Source: Pseudomonadota bacterium
GTDB lineage: Bacteria; Pseudomonadota; Alphaproteobacteria; Micropepsales; Micropepsaceae
DNA: 10,672 nucleotides
Assembly: GCA_021808875.1 (NCBI GenBank)
Contig: JAKBAU010000103.1
Location: forward strand, 1-10,672
Reading direction: 5' to 3'
Under the pieces are notes generated by a model that worked only from the letters and a program-made list of their open reading frames with translations, searched no databases and was not told the origin of the DNA. Positions within the stretch are counted from its first letter, which is position 1; each line of letters starts with the position of its first letter. The position numbers were made by a program, and so were the translations under genes. This document shows positions 1 through 6,042 of the stretch, one piece after another.

Positions 1-135
1 AAATCCCAAGAAGGGCTGGGGGGGCGGGCCGGGCGGGCCGACACGCCGCTCGGCCCATTCGACCGCTCGCGTGTCAAAAAATGGCTAGAAGCGATGGACG
101 CCAATTTCGAGGCCATCAAATCATGGCTTCCCTGA
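1..135 (+). CDS. C-terminal tail of an unidentified protein, cut by the window edge
   Basis: The frame starting at base 1 is open for 44 codons and stops at TGA 133-135. The last residues, from about codon 21, are a plausible helical protein tail (FDRSRVKKWLEAMDANFEAI, then KSWLP) after a Gly/Arg-rich linker. The end overlaps the start of the next gene (ATG at 123) by 13 bases, which is typical of translational coupling. The gene body lies outside the window. Because the next gene resembles proteins carried beside mobilisation genes, a relaxase or other mobilisation protein is conceivable, but nothing visible proves it. Confidence 0.6.
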   Translation, partial: KSQEGLGGRAGRADTPLGPFDRSRVKKWLEAMDANFEAIKSWLP

Positions 136-821
136 ACGAACCGCATGAATTTACCGATCCGCGCCGCGATAGCGAGGAACTAGGGCGTGACATTGCGCGC
201 ATGCAGGCGGAGCTTGAGCGCCTGGTCCAGGTCGCGGGGCTCAAGAACGACCCCACCTGGCCGCTGGTCAGGCTCTTATCTTCATCCCTCCGACTGCAAT
301 GGCGGCTGCACAACCAGGCCGTCAGATATTTTCACGACGCCAGCGACCGGCTCGACCGCCAGTATCAAGAGACGATCAAGAAAGCCGAGTTATCGATCAA
401 GCAGGGCGAACAAGCGCTTGAGGCAAAGCAAGCCGGGATCGTCGAGCAGCTCGCCCCAAAAATCGCCGGCGCCGTCAACGATACCGTCCGCCGGCATGTG
501 AAGATCATGCGGTGGAAAACCCTCGCCGGCTGGGGCATCGCGGTTCTCGTCGTCGCGTTGCTGCCTTCCGCTTATACCTACACCGCCGGATTGAGCGAGG
601 GCCGCAGCGAGGCCGAGCAAGCGTCACAACTCATCAACTCCGCGCTACGCGGCGGGTCGGAAGCGCCGCTGGAGTGGGCGTCCCTCATGCAGCACAACGA
701 CGTCACGATAATCATGAAGACATGCCGGGAGAATATTCTTAAAACGGATGAGGGCTACGCCTATTGCAACCTGCCCGTCTGGCTGGAAACGCCCCCGCCC
801 GCCCATGCCGCCCAGAATTGA
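123..821 (+). CDS. membrane-anchored coiled-coil protein, mobilisation-region type, unknown function
   Basis: A 232-aa protein when read from ATG 123. An upstream in-frame ATG at 81 exists, but 123 is preferred because it overlaps the stop of the preceding gene by 13 bases. Residues about 20-130 are charged and helical, probably coiled coil (EELGRDIARMQAELERLV, later KKAELSIKQGEQALEAKQAG). One membrane span follows (TLAGWGIAVLVVALLPSAYT, roughly residues 147-166). The C-terminal domain of about 60 residues carries a W-x2-LM-x2-ND-x6-C-x13-YC-x-LP-x-WL pattern with two cysteines. I do not recognise the family with certainty. The layout (N-terminal coiled coil, central membrane span, short C-terminal Cys domain) is like DUF6118-type proteins from alphaproteobacterial plasmids, but the sequence match is not demonstrated. 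The C-terminal domain is repeated in decayed form immediately downstream. Confidence 0.75.
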   Translation: MASLNEPHEFTDPRRDSEELGRDIARMQAELERLVQVAGLKNDPTWPLVRLLSSSLRLQWRLHNQAVRYFHDASDRLDRQYQETIKKAELSIKQGEQALEAKQAGIVEQLAPKIAGAVNDTVRRHVKIMRWKTLAGWGIAVLVVALLPSAYTYTAGLSEGRSEAEQASQLINSALRGGSEAPLEWASLMQHNDVTIIMKTCRENILKTDEGYAYCNLPVWLETPPPAHAAQN

Positions 822-822
822 G

Positions 823-992
823 CAGGCCGCCGGACCAGACGCCGCAGTTGATTGGGGCTTCTCATGGCGGATAATTGTCCCGTACAAGCCATGCCGGCAT
901 GCCGCAAAGCTATTCAGACCGATGCGGATGGTCACCGCTATTGTTTCCTGCCGGCCTGGCTAAATCCGATGACGCCGCCGATCCAACAATGA
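823..992 (+). pseudogene. frameshifted remnant duplicating the C-terminal domain of the upstream gene
   Basis: The frame from ctc/ATG at 861-866 to TGA 990-992 encodes a peptide that aligns without gaps to the end of the 123-821 product. Shared positions are LM-x2-N-x5-M-x2-CR-x2-I, then G-x2-YC-x-LP-x-WL, then PP. Upstream of ATG 864 the homology continues in another frame: DAAVDW (838-855) matches EAPLEW of the intact gene. Between the TGG codon and the ATG the intact copy has 9 bases and this copy 8, so a single-base deletion explains the frame change. The N-terminal coiled coil and membrane span are absent. This is therefore a relic of a tandem paralogue. The 42-aa open frame from 864 has no obvious ribosome-binding site and is probably not translated. 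Confidence 0.7.
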
Positions 993-1594
993 TGGAAGCC
1001 TTTCATGCTATTCAGCGCCCATCTTTTATCAGCCCATAGATGTCACAAAAAATTCGTAAAATGCCAGACATATCCTCGATTTTTTGCAATTTTAGTTAAA
1101 TGAAGTTTAAGGTGCGGGCGGCACGCGTTGGTGACATAAGGTGGCCACAAGCTTACCGTCGACACTACACGGAAACAGGGCACCCCGATTCCATAGGCAT
1201 CGACCGAACTATGGGGGGCGAGCCACCAAATTTCACGATTGGTTACTCGAGGGCGGGATTCGCTCCGCACCTGAGGTAGCATCATTCAATTGCGTAAACT
1301 GTCCGGAGTTGTGACATGAAAGAATCTCAATTCGCTCAAGGTCAATTGAAGACTCTCCCGGAATTTTCATCGTTCATTCCCGCTCAATTCCGGCCGTCGT
1401 CGCAACTGACGTGGCGCACGCCGATTCTCGTCGTCAATGCCATGTGCGCGAGTCCTCCGCCGCCGGAGGGGCGCCGGGAAATACTGCACCGCTTGGACAG
1501 AGGCAGGATGGCTAGCGCGGCGCAACGGTAACTTGACCCAGCCCCAAAACCCTCGCGAAGTCATTGGGGTTAACGCGGCGATGACCGAAACCCG
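993..1594. other. 600-base stretch without a confident gene
   Basis: The part from about 1036 to 1105 is clearly AT-rich compared with the rest of the window, suggesting a promoter region or foreign DNA. Two short overlapping open frames lie at 1100-1279 (+, 59 codons) and 1043-1285 (-, 80 codons); neither has a recognisable domain. A third open frame, 1316-1531 (+), has a good ribosome-binding site and is listed separately with low confidence. The rest up to the end of the NnrU gene shows no gene I can defend. The stretch separates the + strand mobilisation-like genes from the - strand block, so it could be a junction or an eroded insertion. Confidence 0.5.
1316..1531 (+). CDS. possible small hypothetical protein, weakly supported
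   Basis: A 71-codon frame starts at ATG 1316. A GGAG motif at 1305-1308 is followed by a 7-base spacer, an almost ideal ribosome-binding site. The product (starting MKESQFAQGQLKTLPEF) has no signal peptide, membrane span or known motif. Its second half is rich in Pro and Arg, as is common in non-coding frames of GC-rich DNA. It could be a genuine small protein, the 5' remnant of a broken gene, or chance. The ribosome-binding site is the only positive evidence. Confidence 0.22.
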   Translation: MKESQFAQGQLKTLPEFSSFIPAQFRPSSQLTWRTPILVVNAMCASPPPPEGRREILHRLDRGRMASAAQR

Positions 1595-2173
1595 TCACCG
1601 CAGCGGATTTACACCGATCAGGAGCGCGTGCAGCCAAAACGCAAAGGCGGCCCACACGATCACACCGATAACAACCGCGACGACGTCACCCATAACCGAG
1701 CCCGCTGGATATACAACGCGAGCGGCACGGTCGCGCCGACGCGATACCGCGAAATCCACGATGGCCCAGACCAGGAAGGCGCCGAAGAGAACAACATCGC
1801 GCAGCATGCCGATGGAGAGCAGATGGCCCAATGCCCACGCCTTTAAGCCAGCCAGCATCGGGTGACCGATCTTTTCCTTAAAATGGTTGCGCGGCACATA
1901 GGCGGCCGCCACCAGAACAAACGCGATCAGGGTGAAAACAATATTGAGATGCCGTAGCCATGCGGGCGGGGCATAGAGCAGCACGGGGTTCATCCGCGCG
2001 GCGCCGAAGCCAACAATAATCAGCACGAGTCCGATCAGCGACGCGAGCGCGTATAGCCCTTTCCAGGGGCCTTCCCCGAGACGTGCCACTTGCCGCCGGC
2101 GCCAGTCGTTCGCGAAAATCCGGATCGAATGAACGCCCAGGAAGATCACAAGGCCCAAGATCAGCAATGCCAT
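1595..2173 (-). CDS. NnrU family integral membrane protein
   Basis: A 192-aa, very hydrophobic protein with about six predicted membrane spans, including residues 1-13, a GLYALASLIGLVLIIVGFGA span, an NIVFTLIAFVLVAAAYV span and a C-terminal VMGDVVAVVIGVIVWAAFAF span. Family landmarks are the N-terminal LGVHSIRI, a PRNHFKEKIGHPMLAG segment and the AWALGHLL segment. NnrU was named from nitrite/nitric oxide reduction loci in Rhodobacter; its plant homologue Z-ISO isomerises a carotenoid precursor, so a haem-linked membrane role is possible. The biochemical role in bacteria is not settled. Start: ATG 2173 gives the family's usual N-terminus (MALLILGLVIFLGVHS); ATG 2191 and TTG 2203 are alternatives. 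No denitrification gene is visible nearby, so it is either cargo or host DNA beside the element. Confidence 0.88.
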   Translation of the reverse strand: MALLILGLVIFLGVHSIRIFANDWRRRQVARLGEGPWKGLYALASLIGLVLIIVGFGAARMNPVLLYAPPAWLRHLNIVFTLIAFVLVAAAYVPRNHFKEKIGHPMLAGLKAWALGHLLSIGMLRDVVLFGAFLVWAIVDFAVSRRRDRAARVVYPAGSVMGDVVAVVIGVIVWAAFAFWLHALLIGVNPLR

Positions 2174-2364
2174 GATGATGCGCGCCCCCATTTTGCACCA
2201 CAACCTACACCGAAACCGTCCCGTGCGCGTGATTTCTTCGCGAAGCCCCCGGCTGCGTCACGGGGCGGTGGAAAGCATGGCATCAGCCTATAGGTTTCGC
2301 GGTGCCGGATGGAACTTTCCGCCGCCCCATGACGCCGCCCCATCCTTGTGGATTGGCGGGCATG

Positions 2365-2394
2365 AAAAAAGCCCGCCTGGGTGACCAAGCGGGC
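2365..2394 (-). terminator. rho-independent terminator after DUF736
   Basis: On the - strand a stem of ten pairs (GCCCGCTTGG / CCAGGCGGGC, one G-T wobble) with a 4-base loop at 2371-2394 is followed directly by six T (2365-2370). It lies about 64 bases beyond the DUF736 stop and before the NnrU gene, so it should end the toxin/DUF736-side transcripts and leave NnrU under its own promoter. Confidence 0.8.
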
Positions 2395-2421
2395 GATCAT
2401 GCTCAGCGATTTCGCGAAGAA

Positions 2422-2447
2422 GCCGGCCTCGCGGGGGCGAGGCCGGC
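2422..2447. repeat. strong hairpin just downstream of DUF736
   Basis: A perfect 11-base inverted repeat (GCCGGCCTCGC / GCGAGGCCGGC) with a GGGG loop begins ten bases past the DUF736 stop. It has no T-run on the - strand (TTCTTCG follows), so alone it is an imperfect terminator. It may protect the mRNA 3' end or act with the terminator at 2365-2394. Confidence 0.6.
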
Positions 2448-2457
2448 GCGGCGCGGC

Positions 2458-2778
2458 TTAGTTTGGCGAGTTCCAGATGATGACCTTCTTGGTCTTGTCA
2501 TCACCGGGCGCCGACGCGACATTGCCGTAGATGGTGCCGAATTCGGGCGCGGACAGCGAGACGGAGATGTATTCCTCGCCGGTGTTCTTCGATACCCGGT
2601 TCCAGCCCCCGCCCAGTTCGAAGCCGTTCTTGCGGCTGACGATGCGGTAATCGGGCTCGTTATCCTTAACCTTGCGGGCGTTCTTCACGAGCGCGATCTG
2701 GGCGGTGACACTGAGCGTCGTGAGCTGGCCTTCGAGGGTGCCGTCAGCCTTCTGCGTCAGGGTTGCGATGGTAGCCAT
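2458..2778 (-). CDS. DUF736 family protein
   Basis: A 106-aa protein that matches the DUF736 family over its full length: N-terminal MATIATLTQKADGTLEGQL, a central KNARKVKDNEPDYRIVSR segment, GAGW-like GGGWNR, and the C-terminal SVSLSAPEFGTIYGN. The family is small, soluble and mostly beta, found on alphaproteobacterial plasmids and integrative elements, usually single-copy in the transfer/replication backbone; its function is unknown. The start is set by AAGGAG seven bases before the ATG. A long structured leader precedes it and two hairpins follow, so it is probably its own transcription unit or the last gene of the zeta operon. Confidence 0.92.
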   Translation of the reverse strand: MATIATLTQKADGTLEGQLTTLSVTAQIALVKNARKVKDNEPDYRIVSRKNGFELGGGWNRVSKNTGEEYISVSLSAPEFGTIYGNVASAPGDDKTKKVIIWNSPN

Positions 2779-2802
2779 GGTCTGTCTCCTTGGGTTGCTC
2801 GG

Positions 2803-2939
2803 GGACCATTCCCCGATGACGCCAAAGAACGGGGCCGGACGCCGCCGTCACCGAGCGTAGCGAGGGGAACCCCCTTGCGGGGTTGACGGCATAGGCGGCC
2901 GGGCACGTACAAAGGCGGCATAGTACAGGGGAATGGTCC
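2803..2939. repeat. long-range inverted repeat enclosing the DUF736 leader
   Basis: GGACCATTCCCC (2803-2814) and its exact reverse complement (2928-2939) bracket 113 bases. Inside are further complementary arms: GCCGTCA (2844-2850) with TGACGGC (2884-2890), and AACCCC (2868-2873) with GGGGTT (2879-2884). On the - strand the structure ends about 24 bases before the DUF736 start codon. It could fold as a multi-branched leader RNA, or be a small palindromic repeat element. No function is shown. Confidence 0.6.
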
Positions 2940-3311
2940 TTGAGCCGGCCCTTGAGACGGCACCGTGGCCGCCCCTCGCGAGACCGATGTGGACCGCCGA
3001 TGGCAGCGTCCAAGATGAGTTCACACCGGTCCTGCCGTTCCGCCCGGTCTGCCTCGAAAAACAGCCGCAACGAAGGATTCGAGCCAGGCTATCGCCGCGT
3101 CAGGCGGAAATGGCCGAGATCGGAGGTGCTGGTATTGGTCTCGAAACATGGGGACCGGAGGGCACAACGTCCGCATCCGTGACCGAACGGCCATCGACAA
3201 CAGCGCAGTGGGACCGGCCAATGACCAGCAAGAGGGCAGTCATCTGCTATCCGGTGAACCAACCGCGCCGCGCCGGTCTCGCTCCCGCGCGACCGGTCGC
3301 CCGTGAAACAG
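2940..3311. other. gap between zeta toxin and the DUF736 leader
   Basis: About 370 bases without a confident gene. Open frames on both strands are short, rich in Arg and Pro, and lack good ribosome-binding sites. A 47-codon - strand frame at 3243-3100 (MTALLLVIGRSHCAVVDG...) starts after a weak GGAT and could be a small protein, but there is too little to call it. The stretch contains many copies of the short word ACCGG/CCGGT in both orientations. I see no promoter with clear boxes. Confidence 0.5.
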
Positions 3312-4307
3312 CTATTTCAGCGTCCGGCCGCCTGGCCTGCGGGCACGATCCTGTGCCTGTTCGACGCCTTCGGATTTGCCCGCCACTGAATTCCGCCCTT
3401 GTTCCGCGACATTGTCCCAATAATCCGTGGCGCTGATGCCACGCACCGCCTGCGCACTCTGCCGCAGCATTTCCACTTGCTTGATTTCCGCATCGGTGGC
3501 GTGCCGCCCCGGACGGGTCATCATGGCAATCAGTCTGTCAAAGCCGTCGATATAGTCGCGTAACTCAGCTTCGCTCATGGGACGGCTGCGTTCGGCCTCG
3601 ACGATGGCGCGGGCGCGGGGCTCGCTCATCCAGTCGCCGCCCCGCAATTCGTTGGCGTAGAGGACCACCGCGCCACGCCGGTAGATCGTCATCCGGTCGG
3701 CCAGCCTATTGCCCTCGATACGCTCCAGCGTGGTCAGCATCCCGTCATAGGCGGCCCGATGTGCCTCCGGTGTCGTCATGCGTCCCACGCCGCGGTCGGC
3801 TTTCTGCCCCTCGTAACGCTGCAAGATTCCCTGTTCGCTCAATCGGAAACTCACCGCCAGCGCGCGGGCGTCGATGCGATAGCCGGCTCCGCGCAAACTT
3901 TCCATCGTTGCGGCCACCTTGTCGCCGTCGCGCATCGTGCCCTCGATGACGATGTTGAACCTCTGCTTTTTTGCATAGGCGATGGCTTTTTCGACCCAGC
4001 TTCCAGTGTCACGGTCGGTATAGAACGCCGCCGTCTTGTCATCCTCACCCGTAAGCCGCCCATAGCCCGGATGATAGCTGCGGAATTCGTCGCCGATGAT
4101 CTGAATCGAGCCACCATTGCGCTTCAACTCCTGAACGGCGTGATCGACAGCAATGGTTTTCCCGCTGCCTGGCTGGCCGCCGAAAATCACGGCAACGGGC
4201 TCGACGGACGGCAATGCTTTCGACAACCGTTCTAGCTTTATGCCATTCTCGAAGATGGTTTGATGGTCAGCCTCGCTCAGCCGATACCGGTCTGGGTCAA
4301 GCGCCAT
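3312..4307 (-). CDS. zeta toxin family kinase
   Basis: A 331-aa P-loop kinase of the zeta toxin family. Walker A is GGQPGSGKT at residues 43-51. The next conserved block, IIGDEFRSYHPGY (70-82), carries the likely catalytic Asp73. The third block, IEGTMRD (121-127), and the Arg residues around 164-176 correspond to the substrate and phosphate contacts of known zeta proteins. Zeta toxins phosphorylate UDP-N-acetylglucosamine (some relatives other UDP sugars), blocking cell-wall synthesis when the antitoxin is lost, so plasmid-free cells die. The C-terminal region after residue 225 is charged and helical and extends beyond the classic kinase core. The start codon follows the antitoxin stop by only three bases, so the pair is one operon. 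Confidence 0.92.
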   Translation of the reverse strand: MALDPDRYRLSEADHQTIFENGIKLERLSKALPSVEPVAVIFGGQPGSGKTIAVDHAVQELKRNGGSIQIIGDEFRSYHPGYGRLTGEDDKTAAFYTDRDTGSWVEKAIAYAKKQRFNIVIEGTMRDGDKVAATMESLRGAGYRIDARALAVSFRLSEQGILQRYEGQKADRGVGRMTTPEAHRAAYDGMLTTLERIEGNRLADRMTIYRRGAVVLYANELRGGDWMSEPRARAIVEAERSRPMSEAELRDYIDGFDRLIAMMTRPGRHATDAEIKQVEMLRQSAQAVRGISATDYWDNVAEQGRNSVAGKSEGVEQAQDRARRPGGRTLK

Positions 4308-4310
4308 TTA

Positions 4311-4607
4311 CTACTCAGCGGCGAGCCGATGCTCTTCCCGCCAGGCGCGGATGATGGCCCCGTACTCGGCGCGAATGCGCGCGATCTCTTCGTATGCCGT
4401 AAAGTGTAGGTCCGTAAGCTCCTGCGCGAGCTTCGCCCGGCGCGCGCGCATCTCTTCAACCCTTTGAGTGTCGGGATTCGGCTTGCGCGTTTCATCCGCC
4501 ATCCGGCCCGTACAGATCGCCATCATGTCGCAGATGACCTCGCGGGCACACTCGAAGGCTATTGCCTCCTCCTGGGTCCATAGCGGCTTCTGTTCCACGT
4601 CGTCCAT
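4311..4607 (-). CDS. putative antitoxin of the zeta toxin
   Basis: A 98-aa, mostly helical, charged protein (EEAIAFECAREVICDMMAIC at 13-32, then a long helix RVEEMRARRAKLAQELTDL, then YEEIARIRAEYGAIIRAW). It stands directly before the zeta kinase, separated by three bases. Size, helical content and position fit a toxin-binding antitoxin, like epsilon or PezA partners, but it has no visible epsilon signature and no helix-turn-helix that I can point to. The start follows GGAGAAGGG with a suitable spacer. The assignment rests mainly on genome position. Confidence 0.72.
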   Translation of the reverse strand: MDDVEQKPLWTQEEAIAFECAREVICDMMAICTGRMADETRKPNPDTQRVEEMRARRAKLAQELTDLHFTAYEEIARIRAEYGAIIRAWREEHRLAAE

Positions 4608-4627
4608 AACAATATCCCTTCTCCAAA

Positions 4628-4656
4628 AACATAGTAAAATACCTCTATTTTATCAA
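4628..4656 (-). promoter_or_regulatory. antitoxin-toxin promoter with palindromic operator
   Basis: On the - strand a -35-like TTGATA (4651-4656) and a -10-like TATGTT (4628-4633) are 17 bases apart, about 20 bases before the antitoxin start codon. The spacer contains a perfect palindrome TAAAATA-CCTC-TATTTTA at 4635-4652, in an AT-rich patch unusual for this GC-rich window. A repressor bound here would cover the promoter, as in autoregulated toxin-antitoxin operons. Which protein binds is unknown. Confidence 0.6.
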
Positions 4657-4663
4657 GGTTTTC

Positions 4664-4721
4664 CGCGAAGCGGCGCTCCAGGCGGCACACGGCATAGAAA
4701 CGATACCGCCTGAGCTTCGCG
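4664..4721. repeat. nested inverted repeat after the DUF2493 gene
   Basis: Outer arms CGCGAAGC (4664-4671) and GCTTCGCG (4714-4721) and inner arms AGGCGG (4680-4685) and CCGCCT (4706-4711) are perfect complements. The structure starts 16 bases past the DUF2493 stop and ends before the toxin-operon promoter. Without a T-run it is not a textbook terminator, but it could slow or end transcription or protect the mRNA end. Confidence 0.45.
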
Positions 4722-4737
4722 CGAAAAGACGAAGGTG

Positions 4738-5676
4738 CTATGCGCCGCCATCCTCGAAGCGCCAAACCGGGATACCGAGCTTGCGGGCCTTGTCGGCGAG
4801 GTTCTCCTGGATACCGGTGCCGGGAAAGACGATGACGCCGATCGGCAGCGCGTCCAGCATCGCATCGTTGCGCTTGAATGGGGCTGCCTTATTGTGGCGG
4901 GTCCAATCCGGCTTGAACGCGATCTGCGTCACCTTGCGGTTGTCGGCCCAGGCGGCGGCGATGCGCTCCGCGCCCTTCGGCGACCCGCCGTGCAACAGTA
5001 CCATGTCCAGGTACTTGGCGCGGGTCCTATCGAGCCGGTCCCAAATCGCGATGTGATCGTTGAAGTCCATCCCGCCCGTGAACGCTATCTTCGATCCGGC
5101 CGGCATCAGCACCTGAGCATCTGCCCGGTGTTTGGCAGCGATAAAATCGCGGCTGTCGATTATCGCCGCAGTCAGCGCCCGGCGATTGACCATCGAGCCC
5201 GAGCGCGGGCGCCACGTCGAACCGGTATGGCGCTCGAAATGCTCCGCGGCCTGGTCGCGGAAGAGTTCCATCGCATCGCGGCGCTCGATCAGCGTCTGCC
5301 CCTCCGCCGTGAGGCGTTCAAGCTCGACCGAGCGTATCTCGGAGCCATCCTGTTCCTTCTGACTGTGCTTCTGCGCCTGTTCGTTCTTGTCGAGATCGCG
5401 CTCGATCCGGTCTGCTGCGCGGTGAAAGAGGTTGACCGTGCCCCAGAGCAGTTCTTCGAGGTCGGGTTCGAGGCGCGTGTCGCTCAACGTGGCAATGAGC
5501 GCATCGAAGATGTCGGCAACCGCGCCGGTGATCAGGCGGGCTTCGGGAAGCGGTCGCGGGTCGGGCTCGCCTTGGCCGGGACGATAGCCGTAGATCTGGA
5601 GTTCGGTGAGGACGTTAGCGGTCGGGGATGCGGCGTGCGGCGGCTCGTAGCCGGTATCGTCATTTTCGGTCGTCAT
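4738..5676 (-). CDS. DUF2493 (SLOG-fold, YspA-like) domain protein
   Basis: A 312-aa protein. Residues about 1-190 are charged and helical with no known domain. Residues 196-305 form the DUF2493 domain: KIAFTGGMDF (196-205), LLHGGSPKGAE (227-237), AAPFKRNDAML (264-274) and VIVFPGTGIQENLADKA (281-297). DUF2493 belongs to the SLOG superfamily of Rossmann-like folds, proposed to bind or process nucleotides or nucleotide-derived ligands; the actual substrate is unknown. The frame is open much further upstream, but ATG 5676 is chosen because AAGGAG lies six bases before it and the protein-like composition begins there. It follows the Toprim gene across a structured 366-base gap and precedes the toxin operon. 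Confidence 0.9.
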   Translation of the reverse strand: MTTENDDTGYEPPHAASPTANVLTELQIYGYRPGQGEPDPRPLPEARLITGAVADIFDALIATLSDTRLEPDLEELLWGTVNLFHRAADRIERDLDKNEQAQKHSQKEQDGSEIRSVELERLTAEGQTLIERRDAMELFRDQAAEHFERHTGSTWRPRSGSMVNRRALTAAIIDSRDFIAAKHRADAQVLMPAGSKIAFTGGMDFNDHIAIWDRLDRTRAKYLDMVLLHGGSPKGAERIAAAWADNRKVTQIAFKPDWTRHNKAAPFKRNDAMLDALPIGVIVFPGTGIQENLADKARKLGIPVWRFEDGGA

Positions 5677-5763
5677 GGGATGCTCCTTGTGCCCGAAACG
5701 GCCGCGCCCATCGCGGCCTTCCATGGCGATCCCGGCCGGAGGTCGGGACGGTTCGCACCCGCA

Positions 5764-5785
5764 GCCACCCCGCTTGCGGGGTGGC
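5764..5785. repeat. palindromic hairpin
   Basis: A perfect palindromic hairpin of GCCACCCCGC and GCGGGGTGGC around TT. The same GGGGTGGC core recurs in the hairpin at 5844-5870. Confidence 0.7.
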
Positions 5786-5807
5786 CAGGGCCGGAGCATC
5801 GCGGAGG

Positions 5808-5897
5808 ATGGCAGCGGGGCCGCTATTTTGTTGGCGATGCAAAGAGGGGGTGGCCTCTGGCCACCCCCTCGGCGGAAAATAGCTGCCCTGCTGCCAT
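5808..5897. repeat. nested long inverted repeat with a 12-bp inner hairpin
   Basis: Outer arms of 22 bases (5808-5829 and 5876-5897) are complementary at 20 positions. One of the two differences becomes a G-U pair if the + strand is transcribed but an A-C mismatch if the - strand is, so a + strand RNA would be slightly more stable. Inside is a perfect 12-pair hairpin (GAGGGGGTGGCC, loop TCT, at 5844-5870). No T-run follows on either strand, so a simple terminator is unlikely. A structured RNA, a cruciform DNA site or a small repeat element are the alternatives. Confidence 0.65.
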
Positions 5898-6042
5898 TGC
5901 GGGCCGGCTCGGCCTCCGGCACAGATCGCCCTCTGGGAAGGCCGGGGCGTGGCCCTTTCCGGCACCAAGCTGTGTCCCAGGAAACACCGGAAACGGACGG
6001 ATGGCGGCGCCAAAACAGCCACCGCCACACCGCCGTTCCGGG

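Larger units (their letters stand above)
5677..6042. other. strongly structured gap between Toprim and DUF2493 genes
   Basis: No gene is convincing here; frames crossing it are rich in Arg, Pro and Trp and lack ribosome-binding sites. Instead there are hairpins. One is GCCACCCCGC/GCGGGGTGGC at 5764-5785. Another is a 12-pair hairpin with a TCT loop at 5844-5870. Outer arms at 5808-5829 and 5876-5897 (20 of 22 complementary) enclose the second one. The words GGGGTGGC and GCCACCCC occur twice each. It could be a non-coding RNA, an mRNA-processing site between the two genes, or a protein-binding site such as a replication or partition site. On the right side it holds the DUF2493 ribosome-binding site (left end) and the Toprim gene's 3' end (right end). 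Confidence 0.6.

Noticed and set aside
1110..1125. GTGCG at the start of a possible group II intron
   Set aside because: A five-base match only; no domain V hairpin or reverse-transcriptase gene follows.
1240..1275. A tRNA-like end (CGAATCCCGCCC on the - strand) suggesting an integration site in a tRNA gene
   Set aside because: The T-loop consensus is not met, no acceptor, D or anticodon arms can be folded nearby, and no matching direct repeat is visible.
2302..2886. A 194-codon + strand open frame opposite DUF736
   Set aside because: It is the antisense of a well-supported DUF736 gene with matching start signal and family landmarks.
3100..3243. A 47-codon - strand frame between zeta and DUF736
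   Set aside because: The ribosome-binding site is weak and there is no recognisable feature; kept as a note in the gap entry only.
5677..6030. N-terminal extension of the DUF2493 protein upstream of ATG 5676
   Set aside because: The extension is Arg/Pro/Trp-rich, runs through the hairpin region, and has no ribosome-binding site, whereas ATG 5676 has AAGGAG six bases before it.
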